Source: Proteles cristata cristata (lineage: Eukaryota > Chordata > Mammalia > Carnivora > Hyaenidae). Taken from it: 64,000 bases of DNA. The translations under genes and the position numbers were made by a program. Position 1 is the stretch's first letter. Every line of letters starts with the position of its first letter. The notes beneath the pieces are model-generated. The model searched no databases, had not been told where the DNA came from, and saw nothing but the letters and a program-made list of their open reading frames with translations. Location: NCBI GenBank assembly GCA_017311185.1, contig JAESUZ010004906.1:372001-436000 (forward strand), in the 5' to 3' direction. This document shows, piece by piece, positions 47,501 through 55,884 of the stretch.

Positions 47501-48795
47501 CAGCAGTTTATTACCTAAAACAAATTTTTTAAATAGCCAGAATTTAGAAATCTCTACAGAACTCACTGACTGAAGCTGGGAAAGCCTGGACTGATGCTCT
47601 CTATGAAAGGAGTTCCGAACCTTCTCTGTGCCTTACACTCATCTGCAGTTTGGTGAAGCCTCTGAACCTCTTTTTTGAACATTATTATTAAACACATAAA
47701 AGATACATAGAATTTATAAGGAAACCAATTACATTAAAATAGTTACAAAAAGTAAACTTGTGACGCTTATAGGTGCACTTCTTTATTATATTAAATACCA
47801 AGTGTAGTGATGTGCAATTACTGTAATTTTGAAGAAATAAGCATATAGTATTCCTAGATATCTACAACTGTGAAATGAAAATATTTGTGCATTCTATTGG
47901 TGACAAGGTCACAAATACCATGTTGCTTGCTGCTTATATTCATAGTTGAAGGCCATTAGATTTTGGATGAAGTTTTTAGTGAACAGACACCAAGTAAGGT
48001 GCTTTACTAGTTTGCTAAGCCTAACATTTCTTCACCACAAGGTTAAAAGCAGTTTCAAGGGTCTTTGATCTTTCCATTAACTGACTTAAGTACTGGCCAA
48101 CACTGCTAGATCTGTAACCTATCATATACTCACTTCAATTTTAAAATGCATTAACCTTATCACCTCTTCAAACTCTGCCATGATGTGAAACTGGAATCGC
48201 CACCTATTTCAAATTTCTACAATATATGGCTCACAATGACAAACATCTTAAAACAAAGTTAGCATCCACTGGTAACTAGATCATTACAATTAAAACAGTC
48301 CCCTACCTCCCTTCAACATAGTAACTTGCTATTACATTTAAAATAAACATAAATGTATATATATATAGTAAAGGTGGGGTAGGGAGGAACCTTCGCAACC
48401 CTTCCCTAAAACTTTGCACCACTTAAAAGTCTCAGGTCGCAGTAACCGACGCACTTCGGGCCTAGCCGGTTTCGAAGTGCCATGATTGGCACGGTTCAGG
48501 GAAAGGAAAAGGGGACAACAGAAGCGAGTCCCCCCGGAGCGAGGAGCCCCCAAGCACAGGCGGCCGAGGCGGGAACCCTGACCAGGGAGGAACCAGGAGG
48601 CCGCTGCAGACCAGGCGCTCATCCCCCATCCCGGACCCGCTCCGACCCCGACCCCGACCCCGCCCGGCCTCAGCCCATCTCAGTCCCGGCACCCGGGCCG
48701 GGAAGCGCTCCGCCTGCTCCCGTCCCCTCCCCTCCCCGGCAGAGAAGTCACCTGAAATGACCGGCCAGGGAGCAGCGGCAGCACCACACCGGCAT
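25339..48795 (-). CDS. OSGIN2: OSGIN2, oxidative-stress-induced growth inhibitor family member 2 (complete, six coding exons)
   Basis: Join on the - strand: 48795-48752, 41510-41356, 35796-35660, 34647-34456, 29277-29186, 26368-25339, giving 1650 nt and 549 residues. The product is a flavoprotein-monooxygenase-like protein related to OSGIN1/OKL38; its substrate is not established. Seen in the translation: a first Rossmann motif GNGPSG at residues 67-72, a second glycine-rich GKGPPGGAWH near 167-176, an ATGT motif near 305, a second dinucleotide-binding GSGLTA near 352-357, and a conserved C-terminal segment GPLVGDNFVRFLKGGALG. Length equals the long human isoform (549); an internal Met45 would give the 505-residue form. 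Reading frame and all splice sites are intact. Neighbour: NBN, convergent. Confidence 0.96.
27131..27330 (-). repeat. CanSINE, antisense
   Basis: T-run plus GAGAGAG at left, TTAGCCACCCAGGTGCCCC at right; same orientation as OSGIN2. Confidence 0.9.
27360..27530 (-). repeat. MIR SINE, antisense
   Basis: Reverse MIR order: TGTATTAACTCTCA, TTACATTTTATAAACTAGGA, GTGACTATGGTCACATTAGC. Confidence 0.7.
27675..27869 (-). repeat. CanSINE, antisense, diverged
   Basis: Ends CTGAGTCACCCAGGCTCCCC. Confidence 0.88.
28007..28241 (-). repeat. CanSINE, antisense
   Basis: Ends CTGAGCCACCCAGATGCCCC; full inverted B-box region GGGCTCGAACCCACGAACC. Confidence 0.93.
28267..28360 (+). repeat. CanSINE head fragment, sense
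   Basis: GGGGCACCTGCCTGGCTCAG and CATGAGTTTGAGCTCC, then decays before a tail. Lies 25 bp from the opposite-facing copy before it. Confidence 0.65.
28361..29185. other. OSGIN2: OSGIN2 intron 5 stretch, no feature seen
   Basis: AT-rich, no recognised repeat or exon. Confidence 0.5.
29186..29277 (-). CDS. OSGIN2: OSGIN2 coding exon 5
   Basis: 92 nt, from NMEGSMLTISFG to VSSKR plus two bases of a split Arg; acceptor AAATAG, donor GTAAAG. Flanking introns are 5.2 kb and 2.8 kb and hold several SINEs. Confidence 0.95.
29645..29858 (-). repeat. CanSINE, antisense
   Basis: TTATTTATTTATTGAGAG at left, CCCATCCAGGCACCCCT at right. Confidence 0.88.
30225..30290 (-). repeat. MIR fragment, antisense
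   Basis: CCAAGCACTTACTAAGTGCT and GGGCC, the inverted 3' part of MIR. Confidence 0.5.
30753..30948 (+). repeat. CanSINE, sense
   Basis: CCTGGGTGGCTCAGTCGGTT head, ends TCTCAAAAATAAGTATC. Confidence 0.9.
30960..31840. other. OSGIN2: OSGIN2 intron 4 stretch, possible LTR scrap
   Basis: TTTTACTATAATAAACAATA followed by GAGTCCTGTGAATCTAGAG (about 31540-31610) resembles the 3' end of an old LTR, but I cannot name a family. Confidence 0.3.
31850..32380 (-). repeat. LINE-2 fragment, antisense
   Basis: CATGTTGAGTTTGAGAACAT, CTGTCAAATGTTGCAGAGGT and CAGGAAAGATGACTTCTGAG match the reversed L2 ORF region in order. Confidence 0.6.
32406..32692 (-). repeat. CanSINE, antisense, with expanded GA microsatellite
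   Basis: The GA-rich middle of the SINE has grown into an uninterrupted GA run of about 50 bp (about 32511-32564). Inverted head decayed to TGAGCCATGCAGGTGCTCC. Confidence 0.88.
32511..32564. repeat. GA dinucleotide microsatellite, about 26 units
   Basis: Longest pure short tandem repeat in the window; likely length-polymorphic. Confidence 0.9.
32712..32931 (+). repeat. CanSINE, sense, little-diverged
   Basis: GGGGGGCGCCTGGGTGGCTT head and CTTTCGCTTAGGTCATGATC wording of the young group; A-rich tail near 32925. Confidence 0.94.
32938..33150 (-). repeat. CanSINE, antisense
   Basis: Back to back with the sense copy at 32712, tails meeting near 32935; ends AGTCACTCAGGTGCCCCT. Confidence 0.9.
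33151..33990 (-). repeat. Possible LINE-2 remainder, antisense
   Basis: Text such as GAGAATGAAGAGATTAAGAA and GTCATATATGTAAAGAC is compatible with decayed L2, but the match is weak. Confidence 0.3.
33990..34062 (+). repeat. MaLR-type LTR 3' end fragment, sense
   Basis: TCTGTTGTTTAAGCCACTCA, then TTATAGCAGCCCAAGC and AATTAATACAAC, the hallmark terminal segment of MLT1/MST-like LTRs. Confidence 0.65.
34063..34430. other. OSGIN2: OSGIN2 intron 4 stretch, nothing recognised
   Basis: AT-rich, ends in a TA run (34432-34451) next to exon 4. Confidence 0.5.
34456..34647 (-). CDS. OSGIN2: OSGIN2 coding exon 4
   Basis: 192 nt, 64 codons, phase 0 at both ends, from DLEYLSEGLE to GPPGGAWH; donor GTGAGT. 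It contains the glycine-rich GKGPPGG loop typical of FMO-like proteins. A TA dinucleotide run (about 34430-34451) lies directly beyond the donor. Confidence 0.95.
35113..35332 (-). repeat. CanSINE, antisense
   Basis: Ends CTGAGCCACCAAGGTGCCTC. Confidence 0.92.
35370..35575 (+). repeat. CanSINE, sense
   Basis: AGGCGTCTGGGTGGCTCAG head, AATAAAAATAAG tail; flanks AAATACAATGCTTATA and AAATATAATGCTTATA form the target-site duplication. Confidence 0.93.
35660..35796 (-). CDS. OSGIN2: OSGIN2 coding exon 3
   Basis: 137 nt: two bases completing Gly67, then 45 codons NGPSGICLSY through HLSIVDQ; donor GTATTA. Carries the rest of the first GxGxxG nucleotide-binding turn. The acceptor follows an A-run-rich tract on the + strand (polypyrimidine on the gene strand). 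Confidence 0.95.
35860..36650 (+). repeat. LINE-2 fragment, sense
   Basis: C/T-rich L2 3' region wording (CTGATCTCCCAGTACGGTCT, CCACCTCTCTATTATCTCC, CTTATCATGCTATTTGG). Confidence 0.55.
37688..37900 (+). repeat. CanSINE, sense, in L1
   Basis: GGAGCACCTGGATGGCTCAG head, tail AATTAATAATAATAATAAAC; flanks TCTAAAGTTTA and ACTTAAAGTTTA. Confidence 0.9.
38098..38334 (-). repeat. CanSINE, antisense, little-diverged, in L1
   Basis: Ends CTAAGCCACCCAGGCGCCCC; clear target duplication AATAGTCAACTTATTTTT at 38080 and 38335. Confidence 0.95.
39390..40130 (+). repeat. Old LTR/MaLR-like element, sense, split by a SINE
   Basis: CAGATGTGATTTAATGAAGG, GATCTTGAGGTGGAGAGAAT, then after the SINE TTGATTTTAGCCCAGTGAAA, GACTTCTGACCTACAGAAC, GATAATAAATTTATGTTGTT and AAGCCACTAGGTTTGTGG. 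The order is that of a common mammalian LTR-type repeat; family name not certain. Confidence 0.6.
39553..39773 (+). repeat. CanSINE, sense, little-diverged, in the old LTR
   Basis: GGGGCACCTGGGTGGCTTAG head; flanks AAAGTGGACCCCACC and AAAGTGGACCCCATC are the target duplication. Confidence 0.95.
40131..41355. other. OSGIN2: OSGIN2 intron 2 stretch, nothing recognised
   Basis: Unique-looking AT-rich DNA without SINEs; A-run at about 40320-40335. Confidence 0.5.
41356..41510 (-). CDS. OSGIN2: OSGIN2 coding exon 2
   Basis: 155 nt, acceptor AAAG and donor GTAAG. It encodes NYSDTETEGE through the beta strand VVVIG that opens the FAD/NAD-binding fold. It contains Met45 (ATG at 41422-41420, G at -3), the start of the shorter known form MPLVEETSLL. 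Confidence 0.94.
42049..42273 (-). repeat. CanSINE, antisense
   Basis: Ends CTGAGCCACCCAGGGGCCCC. Confidence 0.93.
42280..42466 (-). repeat. CanSINE, antisense, adjacent to the previous one
   Basis: Ends CTGAGCCACCCAGATGCCCC; G-run near 42291. Same orientation as its neighbour, so a tandem-like pair. Confidence 0.9.
42467..43470. other. OSGIN2: OSGIN2 intron 1 stretch, nothing recognised
   Basis: No recognisable repeat or exon. Confidence 0.45.
43470..43650 (+). repeat. CanSINE, sense
   Basis: GGGGCACCTGGGTGGCCTGT head, CTCAAAATAAAAGAAC tail; flanks GAGTACAATTCAGG and AGTGTACAATTCAGG are the target duplication. Confidence 0.93.
44479..44689 (-). repeat. CanSINE, antisense, in L1
   Basis: Ends CTGAGCCACCCAGGCACCCC. 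Confidence 0.92.
45497..45545. repeat. Tandem duplication, 19 bp twice
   Basis: TTTTTCTAAGTATTCCATT occurs twice head to tail inside the antisense L1. Recent slippage-type duplication. Confidence 0.8.
46130..46298 (+). repeat. CanSINE, sense, diverged
   Basis: CTGGGTGGCTCAGTTGGTTA head, ATAAATAATTAAG tail. Confidence 0.88.
46744..46987 (+). repeat. CanSINE, sense, little-diverged
   Basis: GGGGTGCCTGGGTGGCTTAG head. The A-rich tail contains an extra GCTTCTCTCTT island, then continues. Target duplication AAATGTATGTTCCT at 46730 and 46987. Confidence 0.95.
47000..48429 (-). other. OSGIN2: OSGIN2 intron 1 near exon 1, nothing recognised
   Basis: AT-rich, SINE-free, TA run about 48354-48366 just before the CpG island. 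Confidence 0.5.
48752..48795 (-). CDS. OSGIN2: OSGIN2 coding exon 1
   Basis: ATG at 48795-48793 inside the CpG island, encoding MPVWCCRCSLAGHF plus two bases of a split Arg; donor GTGACT follows. Cys-rich and short, as in the human long isoform. The start has a weak Kozak context (T at -3, C at +4). No ATG occurs upstream on this strand for about 300 nt, so this is the first start codon if transcription begins in the island. Confidence 0.88.
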
Positions 48796-49124
48796 GGAGC
48801 GCGGCGCACGGGGCGTCTGAGCGCGACCACCGCCTGCCCCGGCTGGGCTGCCCGTGCCGAGCGCCCGCAAACTCGCCCCGGGTCGCGGGGTCCGCGGGGC
48901 GCCAGCGCCCCCCGCGTCGCCGTCGCCGCGGCTGCCCGGAAGCTGCGGCTGTGCAGCCGGCCCGGCTCCGGCGCCCCGAGCCCCGCCTCAGGATAGCGGC
49001 TTCCGCTCCTCGCCCGCGGGGACTCGGACGCGGGCGGCGGATGATCTGGGGGCGCCGCGGTGGGGGCGGGGCGGAGACGCTGCGACGGCTGCGGCGGAGG
49101 CGCGCGGGCTCCTCCTCGCAGGTG

Positions 49125-49139
49125 CGGCGGCGGCGGCGG
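49125..49139. repeat. CGG trinucleotide run, five units
   Basis: Pure CGG repeat at the upstream side of the OSGIN2 promoter. Short, but of a type that can vary in length. Confidence 0.8.
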
Positions 49140-49151
49140 GCGAGGCCGGCG

Positions 49152-49156
49152 ATTGG
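49152..49156 (-). promoter_or_regulatory. OSGIN2: CCAAT box, candidate core promoter element of OSGIN2
   Basis: CCGCCAATCG on the - strand, about 360 bp upstream of the ATG, with a GC box about 80 bp nearer the gene (49062-49071). NF-Y sites commonly lie 60-100 bp before the start of transcription, which would place initiation near 49060-49090. Inference. Confidence 0.4.
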
Positions 49157-49680
49157 CGGAGCCGCGGCCGGGGCGAGGGGCCGGGCCTGACCGAGCGGCG
49201 GCTGCGCGGGCCGGGGACCGAGGGCCGCGCGCCTAGCGGACGGCTGCGGCGGCGGGCGGGGTCCGGGCCTCGGATGCGCCCCGCGGCGCCTCCGCGTGCG
49301 CCCTCCCCGCGCCGGGAGGGGTCGGCAGCGCCGGGCGGATGCGCGTGGAGGGGAGGCGAGAGAGCCGCTCTCCCGGGCAGCGGAACGGCTCGGGAGACAG
49401 CTAGCCTGCGTACAGCGCGGCCTCCGCGGCCCGAGCAACGCGGGCTTGTCCCCAGGAGGTGCGAGCGGGACTCCCCCCGAAGAGGCCGGGGAAGGCCGGC
49501 CTTCCCACCCGGGACACCCACCTTCGCGCCTTTCCTCGCTAAGGCTGGGAGCTTCTGCGCGCTTCTGGCTCCTGTCCCTGCATCACCATTGCCAGGGGGT
49601 GGGGAGGGGGGCTGAAAATACCCCAAACCACAGCTGCCCGGGCTTCCCGCTCAACCGTTCTGACTGTGCAAGGCCGGCTT

Positions 49681-50940
49681 CTGGAATGGGAGAGCCTCTC
49701 TTCCTTCACCGGCTTGCCAGTCTGCACGAGTGTGAGAATCACCTGCATCGCTGGCTAAAAATACCAGTGCTTAGCCCCGCCCAAGACTCACTGAGCCCGT
49801 TTCCGGGTGGAGTCAGTGGCAGGAAGATGTATTGTCGGTCCCTCCAGGTGATGGAGATGCAAGACGAGTTAGAAAAGTTATCGCCTGTTCCCTATTCGAT
49901 GTTGTCAAAAAATAAAGGCGGGAAAAACTTCTAGAAGGGATTGATTGCATGTATTGTTACACACACGTGTCTACACTTTAAAAAAAAAGCCCAATTGTTT
50001 TTGCTATTAAAATGTGAGATACATAATTTCTGTTTTTAAACAGTTTTTTTTAAGTTCACAAGTTTTGCTGAATGTTGTCATTGAACGAACTTGCACTTAG
50101 ATATTTTAGATTTTGTGAAGCTTAAAAGAAAGTTTGTAGGACTCAGCCTGCCTCCAAGACTATAAAAAAATTCCTCTTTTTCTCTTTCAATTACAACTTG
50201 ACACGTTCGTTTCATTTTAATGTTTTGCCAAGTGAAGCATGGAGTTACTTTTCTGTTAAGAGTCACAAAATTATCCTTTTAAAGGACCCAGATTCCTATA
50301 ATTTATGCCAGTCCAGAGAATTGAAATATTTAAAACTATAAGAATGTTTATAATGATTTTGTGTAATTTTTCGCTTATGGCTTTGTTTTTAGGAGTTTTC
50401 TTGCACCGTTCCCGGTCCAAGAGCAAAATGGGCATATCAAATTTTATTCTGTCTCTGGTTTGTATTTAAACCTTGTGAACCCGCTATCATAGTTTACTCT
50501 TGATAACAATTTATGATTAAGTCGGCTTACAATGACTGCATAGAGCAAATGGGGCATGTCATAGTGTTTGCATTTTTATTTTGAATTGTAGGTGAGGTCT
50601 TATTTAAATGTAAAATCCGGGTTTTGTATTAAAAATATATATAAATTGCAAGTGAGGCTGTGTGGCAACAGCTGGGGAGAATGTAAATCAGTATGTAATC
50701 CAACACTCCCTCACCTGCACAATAGCACTTCAGTGGACCTTTCAGTGCCCACACTAGCAGGTGAGGGTGGAGCTTTATGTCACCAGTAACCGTGCCACTC
50801 CATGGCACCCAATGGGCTCCCCATGTTACATGGTTGTAGAATCCTTACTGAACAGCTCTTCTTACTGGTATATAACTTACCAATACGTCATACATTTAAT
50901 TATAATATAGTGGCTAAAAGGACTTTCTGTTGCAGTGTTC
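49681..50940. other. OSGIN2 5' flank, nothing recognised
   Basis: Abrupt return to AT-rich DNA. No SINE; no supportable exon. Confidence 0.5.
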
Positions 50941-50944
50941 ACTG

Positions 50945-51125
50945 GGCCAGCTGTGTTGATCATGGACAAGTTACTTAGCATCTCTGGGCTTTGATTCTTA
51001 TCTATTATGAACTTACTTCATTGGTTATAAGGATTAAAGAAGAAAATACTTATAAAGCAGGCACCACAGTGTCTGGCTCATGTTCATCACTGAATAAATG
51101 TTAGTTTTCATTATTATCCATAATA
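50945..51125 (+). repeat. MIR SINE, sense
   Basis: ATGGACAAGTTACTTAGCAT, ATAAGGATTAAAGAAGAAAA, GTGTCTGGCTCATG and CTGAATAAATGTTAG in MIR order. Confidence 0.8.
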
Positions 51126-51164
51126 ATATTGTAATTATTTTTATATTTTCTAAAGCAGAAGTCC

Positions 51165-51480
51165 AGAAAGTATGGATTGAATTGTGCCCCTTGCCAAATT
51201 TATATATCTAAGCCCTAACCCCCAGTGTGACTATATGTCATAATAGGGCCTGTGAATAAGGCTATATGAGGCCAAGTGTGGGACTGTAATTCAGAAGGGC
51301 TGGTACCTTATGAGAAGAGGAGCTCCCTTTTTCTGACAGCAGAGCTGGGAAGAGCTCTCACTGGAAACCTTGATTTCAGACTTCCCAGTCTCCAGAACTG
51401 TGAGAAAATAAATGTCTGTTGCTTAAGCTACCGAGTCTATGGCATTTTGTTACAGCAAGCCAGGCTCACTAAGACAGTAT
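51165..51480 (+). repeat. MaLR LTR (MLT1/MST-like), sense
   Basis: GGATTGAATTGTGCCCCTTG, TAAGCCCTAACCCCCAGTG, CTCCAGAACTGTGAGAAAAT, CTGTTGCTTAAGCTACCGAG and TTTGTTACAGCAAGCCAG: a nearly full LTR in order. Confidence 0.75.
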
Positions 51481-51605
51481 GGTCTTGCACTTTCAAAACA
51501 AAAAATTTTAATGTAAACTATTCAAAATAAACCACTGCATTTCATAAATTAGGTATATCTATCAATGGATTATCTCATGCAGTAGTTTGGCAGTAGAATA
51601 CTCAA

Positions 51606-51790
51606 GGTTTTTAAAAAATGTTTTATTTATTTTTGAGAAAGAAACCGTGAGCAGCAGAGGGGCAGAGAGAGAGGGAGACAGAGGATCCAAAGTGGGCTGT
51701 GAGCATGATGCAGAACTCTAACCCACAGACCGCGATATGATGACCTCAGGCAAAATCGACCACTCAACCGACTGAGCCACCAGGCGCCCT
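51606..51790 (-). repeat. CanSINE, antisense
   Basis: Ends CTGAGCCACCAGGCGCCC. Confidence 0.92.
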
Positions 51791-52690
51791 AATACTCAGG
51801 TTTAAAGCATTCTAGAAAAAACCCAGCTCTTCCTTTATTGAAGCTCTGGGAAGCTCAGATACTTTTCAGATTTCTTATCCTCAAGCCTTCAGTTCTTTTT
51901 GGTATGGGGAATACCTCTGTTTAGCTGTTAGTTTGCAATTCTTATCAATTCACTTCTCTATTTTGACGGCAAATAGTAGGAGGGCTTTCCTGACTACACA
52001 GAAAACTGGAGACAGAAGCTGGTGCTGGATACTTAAGTTATTTGTTCCTGCAGTTTGAACTTAGGACAGAGAGAAAAATACCAAAGAAGCTGCTTGCTAA
52101 AAATACAATTTGTTTTATAAATATTGTAGCAGTCAGGTTCTGTGGCAGAGAACAGAACTCATAGAATTCACCCTAAGTAAGGGGAAAAAAAGAATTTCTT
52201 ACAGGGTAGTAACATGTTGCAGAACCATAGGTAGACTAAAGAAATGTAGGTACAACTCTGAGAAAATTACCTGAAGTCACAATGAAAGGTAAGGCACCAA
52301 GGGAGCTGCCACCTGTCTATGACCAAGGTGCTGCCTGCCAAATTGGCTGCTTTGGCTATAGCTGCTGATTCCAGAACTATACGCGACATTGCAACACTTT
52401 ATCTGTTGTCCGTCTCCCTCTGCCCCAAAGGAACTTAGTTTTTCTGTTCGCGGTAGGGTACCACAACGCTGAGAACAGATCCTGGTTTGTAGTAGGGGTG
52501 GACACACAGCATCATAGGTAACACTGATCCAGTAAACCATCAGGGCTGATGCTGGATAAGCCTTTAACTAAATGAAATGCGTTAACATGAGTTATAACTC
52601 ATTTTTGTCTGTCTCATAGCCTGTAAGATCAACTGAATAGACTCTATTTGCATTTCTATAAGATTAGAGAAAAGGAGAAGAGAATAGAGA
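51791..52690. other. 5' flank stretch, nothing recognised
   Basis: Unique-looking sequence without clear frames or repeats. Confidence 0.45.
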
Positions 52691-53435
52691 GCAGTATCCA
52701 GAGACAGAAAGCATGCCCTAAAATGAAGTCGTATAGAATCAATCAAGGTTTCAACATCAGAACAGAAGATCCAGAGAGTGAGAGCAGAGAAGATGGTTAG
52801 ATGAAACTTACAAGAAAAAAATGTTCAGAACTAAAGGGAGACATGAGCTTGCTATTGTGTAAGACCTATTAAGTCCTGAAAAAGAAAAAGAAAAAGTCTG
52901 CATGGAGGCATATCTGACAATTTAAGGATAACAAGAATAAAAAGACCTTAAAAGCTTCCAGAAAGCAAATACAGGTCCTCCATAAAGGAATGAGAATCAG
53001 GCTACCAATAGGCTAGCTTCCCATCAACAGGACAGGATATCAGGGGATGAACAAACCCTGAAAGTTCCATAGGAAAATTATTTTGAACTTGGAATTCCAA
53101 ACCAAGCCAAACTATCAATAAAATATAGGGACAGAATGAAAAAGAAAGGTAAACATAAACTGAGAAAGCTTTTTCTCCCAAATACTCTTTCTTAGGATGT
53201 TACTTGAGAATTTGGGCTGGCAAAACAAAGGAATTATCCAAGAAATTGGAGCGGGTTGGATGTATGAACAATAGAACAAATTCAGAAAAGCAATGAAGGC
53301 AGGCCCTGAATGACAACTGTGAAGCGGGCCTGAGAGCTCCCCACCCCCATCCAAATGGAAAGAAGACCTCAGGGCTGCAGGAGAAGTGCCTACAGAAAGA
53401 AAAGAGTCCTTAGATGTGACAGTATCCTGGAAATA
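52690..53435 (+). repeat. Ancient LINE-like fragment, sense
   Basis: AATTCCAAACCAAGCCAAAC, TATCAATAAAATATAGG and TTCTTAGGATGTTACTTGAG resemble an ancient L1/HAL1-type region; family uncertain. Confidence 0.4.
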
Positions 53436-53448
53436 TTGAAAGAACTTG

Positions 53449-53671
53449 TTTTTTTTTTTTTAATATTTTATTTATTTTTGAGAGAGAGAGAGAGAGATAG
53501 CATGAGCAGGGGAGGGTCAGAGAGAGAAGGAGACACAGAATCCGAAACAGTCTCCAGGCTCTGAACTAGCTGTCAGCACAGAGCCTGATGTGGGGCCCGA
53601 ACCCACGAACCGTGAGATCACAACCTGAGCTGAAGTCGGATGCTTAACCGACTGAGCCACCCAGGTTCCCC
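53449..53671 (-). repeat. CanSINE, antisense
   Basis: Ends CTGAGCCACCCAGGTTCCCC; target duplication TGAAAGAACTTGTTTT at 53437 and 53672. Confidence 0.95.
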
Positions 53672-53965
53672 TGAAAGAACTTGTTTTAATGATGCCATGA
53701 AAGCAGTGGATAAGTGGGCAATGCTGAGGTAGATATAAATAAATATTATTTACTGATACTCAGATTTACATTTCACCTGTAGACGAAGCAAGAATCTCCT
53801 AACAATGGTTACAAAACATATTTTAAATGTATACATGACAGTGTAAAGGTAACAAGAAGAGTGAAAAGTAAAGTACGGAATACAATATTCTTATCTGACA
53901 AAGTAAAGAGATACTGCTTATAATTGAAACAGGAAATACCTTTTTAAAATTATTATTGGTCGAAA

Positions 53966-54160
53966 TGAGCACCTGGGTGGTTCTGTTGGTTAAGCATCGG
54001 GTTTCAGCTCAGGTCATGATCCCACGGTTCACGATTGGAGCCTTCTATCAGGCTCTGTACTGACAGCCTGCTTGGGGTTCTCTCTCTCTCCCTCTCCCTG
54101 ACTCACTCTTTCTCTCCCTCTCAAAATAAATAAATAAACTTTAAAATAAAATAATTACTT
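53966..54160 (+). repeat. CanSINE, sense
   Basis: GAGCACCTGGGTGGTTCTG head, AAATAAATAAATAAAC tail. Confidence 0.9.
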
Positions 54161-54930
54161 AACATCACAAATGTAATTAATGAGAAAGCTAATAATAGTG
54201 GTATAATTTATTAGGTGTTGCAGGTAGAGAAAACTTGAGGTGGCTGATTTAGTAAATTCTTACCTCTCTGGGCAGGAAGTGATTATGCAAGATCTAAACT
54301 GATAAATCCAGAATTAGTGGCATAAGCTTCTTATTTAGAGATAGGAGGGTACCAAGGAGGTAAATGTGATTGCCTCTGGGGAGCAAAATTGGGGGGATTG
54401 GGCAAAAGGATAGGTTGGGGGCTCATTGCTTTGTGTTCAACCCATCTGAACTGCTCCATTCATTCACATAACAAATATCTGTTGTGTACCAAAAATGTGC
54501 CAGGCACACAAATGAAACAGAAGACTTGAAGACACAAAATATTTTCTACCACCATCATGCCAAAATTTAAAACAGAACATGAGCCTTGTTCTTAAAACAA
54601 TTTTATTAGGCAATTGATTCCAACCATATTGCTCCTCCCCTCTCTTTAAAACCCTTCCTCTTCTGTTGTTATGTTCTAACACAAACTTTTCGGTCATCTG
54701 ACACACCCAGTCTTGTTTGTTGGTACCGTGGGGAACCCGGGGATGGGACAGCGGAGGAGAAATAAGCCTGTCCTACCTTCCTCCACCAGTTGGGGGGCTG
54801 GGAGAGGTCCCAGGATTTCTGTGGAGGTGATCTGTGGTTTTGGAGTTCCAAACTGATGTGAGCATGGAGCAAACATGATGAGTGTACTGGGCAGACCACC
54901 TGGGAGCAAGAGTAAGAAAAGCTTTCTCTT
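54160..54930. other. 5' flank stretch with a MIR scrap
   Basis: AAATGTGCCAGGCACAC near 54493 looks like an inverted MIR 3' end; nothing else recognised. Confidence 0.4.
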
Positions 54931-55140
54931 GGGGCACCTGGGTGGCTCAGTTGGTTGAGCGTCCGACTTCGGCTCAGGTCATGATCTCACGGTTCGTGAG
55001 ATCTGTGCTGACTGCCAGCTCGGAGCCTGGAGCCTGTTTCGGATTCTGTGTCTCCCTCTCTCTGACCCTCCCCAGCTCATGCTGTCTCTCTCTCTCTCAG
55101 AAATAAATAAAACATTAAAAAAAAAAGAAAAGAAAAAAAA
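54931..55140 (+). repeat. CanSINE, sense
   Basis: GGGGCACCTGGGTGGCTCAG head; A-rich tail; middle of the head region shortened (the GGGTTCGAGCCCC segment is missing). Confidence 0.92.
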
Positions 55141-55650
55141 AGAATAGCCTTCTCTTTTTCACATATACCCAAGTAATACTTCTCAGGCGTGGCTGCTTAT
55201 TAGCATCACTTGGAAGCATGTAAACCACAATGCCCAGGTGCCCAGGTAGTAAGGAAGTACTACTGATGATTTCATCAGAAGTCTTTGGTTCAAGAGACTT
55301 CGGGCACCTGATTCAAGTCATTAACATTCAATTCACAAGCAATGTTTGCACAATTGGTCGAAGTGAGAAACCAAATTAGAGCTTCAAACCACTCTTCCTT
55401 CTGATATTCATACTATAGTGAGTCTGAGGGAGAACTACACTCATTTCTTTGACCCTATAATACATAGTTACAGTGTAAATAGAAAATGTGTAGCTTATAT
55501 TTCATTAATAAAGTTAGTTTATTGGTCAAAAGCCCCCGACACACACATAGCAGCTTACAGTTCTCATCTGGCCTTCTATTCTCAGTGCCCCCTACCCTCA
55601 TGCCGTTCTTTCCAATATAGCAAAGGAATCCCTCCTTAGAATTTTGCATT
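55141..55650. other. 5' flank stretch, nothing recognised
   Basis: No gene or repeat supported. Confidence 0.45.
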
Positions 55651-55655
55651 GGCTG

Positions 55656-55869
55656 GGGGCGCCTGGGTGGCTCAGTCGGGTAAGTGTCTGACTTTGGCTC
55701 AGGTCATGATCTCACGGTTCGTGGGTTTGAGCCCCGCATCGGGCTCTGTGCTGACTGCCAGCTCAGAGCCTGGAGCCTGTTTCAGTCTGTGACTCCCACT
55801 CTCTCTGACCCTCCCCTGCTCATGCTGTCTTTCTCTCTCTCTCAGAAATAAATAAGACATTTAAAAACA
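55656..55869 (+). repeat. CanSINE, sense
   Basis: GGGGGCGCCTGGGTGGCTCA head; target duplication AGAATTTTGCATTGGCTG on both sides (55638 and 55869). Confidence 0.95.
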
Positions 55870-55884
55870 AGAATTTTGCATTGG

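Larger units (their letters stand above)
41511..48751 (-). other. OSGIN2: OSGIN2 intron 1
   Basis: 7241 bp, GT..AG, ending inside the CpG island. Contains an antisense L1 and CanSINEs. The last 1.7 kb before exon 1 has no SINE. Confidence 0.88.
48430..49680. promoter_or_regulatory. OSGIN2: CpG island with OSGIN2 promoter and first exon
   Basis: The only long GC-rich, CpG-dense stretch of the window. It spans OSGIN2 exon 1 and its upstream flank and breaks off sharply into AT-rich DNA on both sides. Within it are a GC box (GGGGGCGGGG, 49062-49071), a CCAAT box on the gene strand (49156-49152), a CGG run (49125-49139) and CCCCGA microrepeats (about 48644-48663). No TATA box is evident, as usual for a housekeeping-type promoter. 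SINEs are absent from about 47000 to 51600. Confidence 0.9.

Noticed and set aside
48462..48830. A - strand frame overlapping the OSGIN2 start, possible upstream ORF
   Set aside because: Its first codon at 48830 is GTG, not ATG; no ATG lies in the leader I could check, so an upstream ORF is not supported.
48854..49934. Open frames of over 200 codons on both strands in the CpG island (+ 48854-49615, + 49296-49934, - 48680-49438, - 48988-49626)
   Set aside because: High GC makes stop codons rare; the frames overlap on both strands, are rich in Arg/Ala/Gly/Pro and resemble no family. They are by-products of the island.
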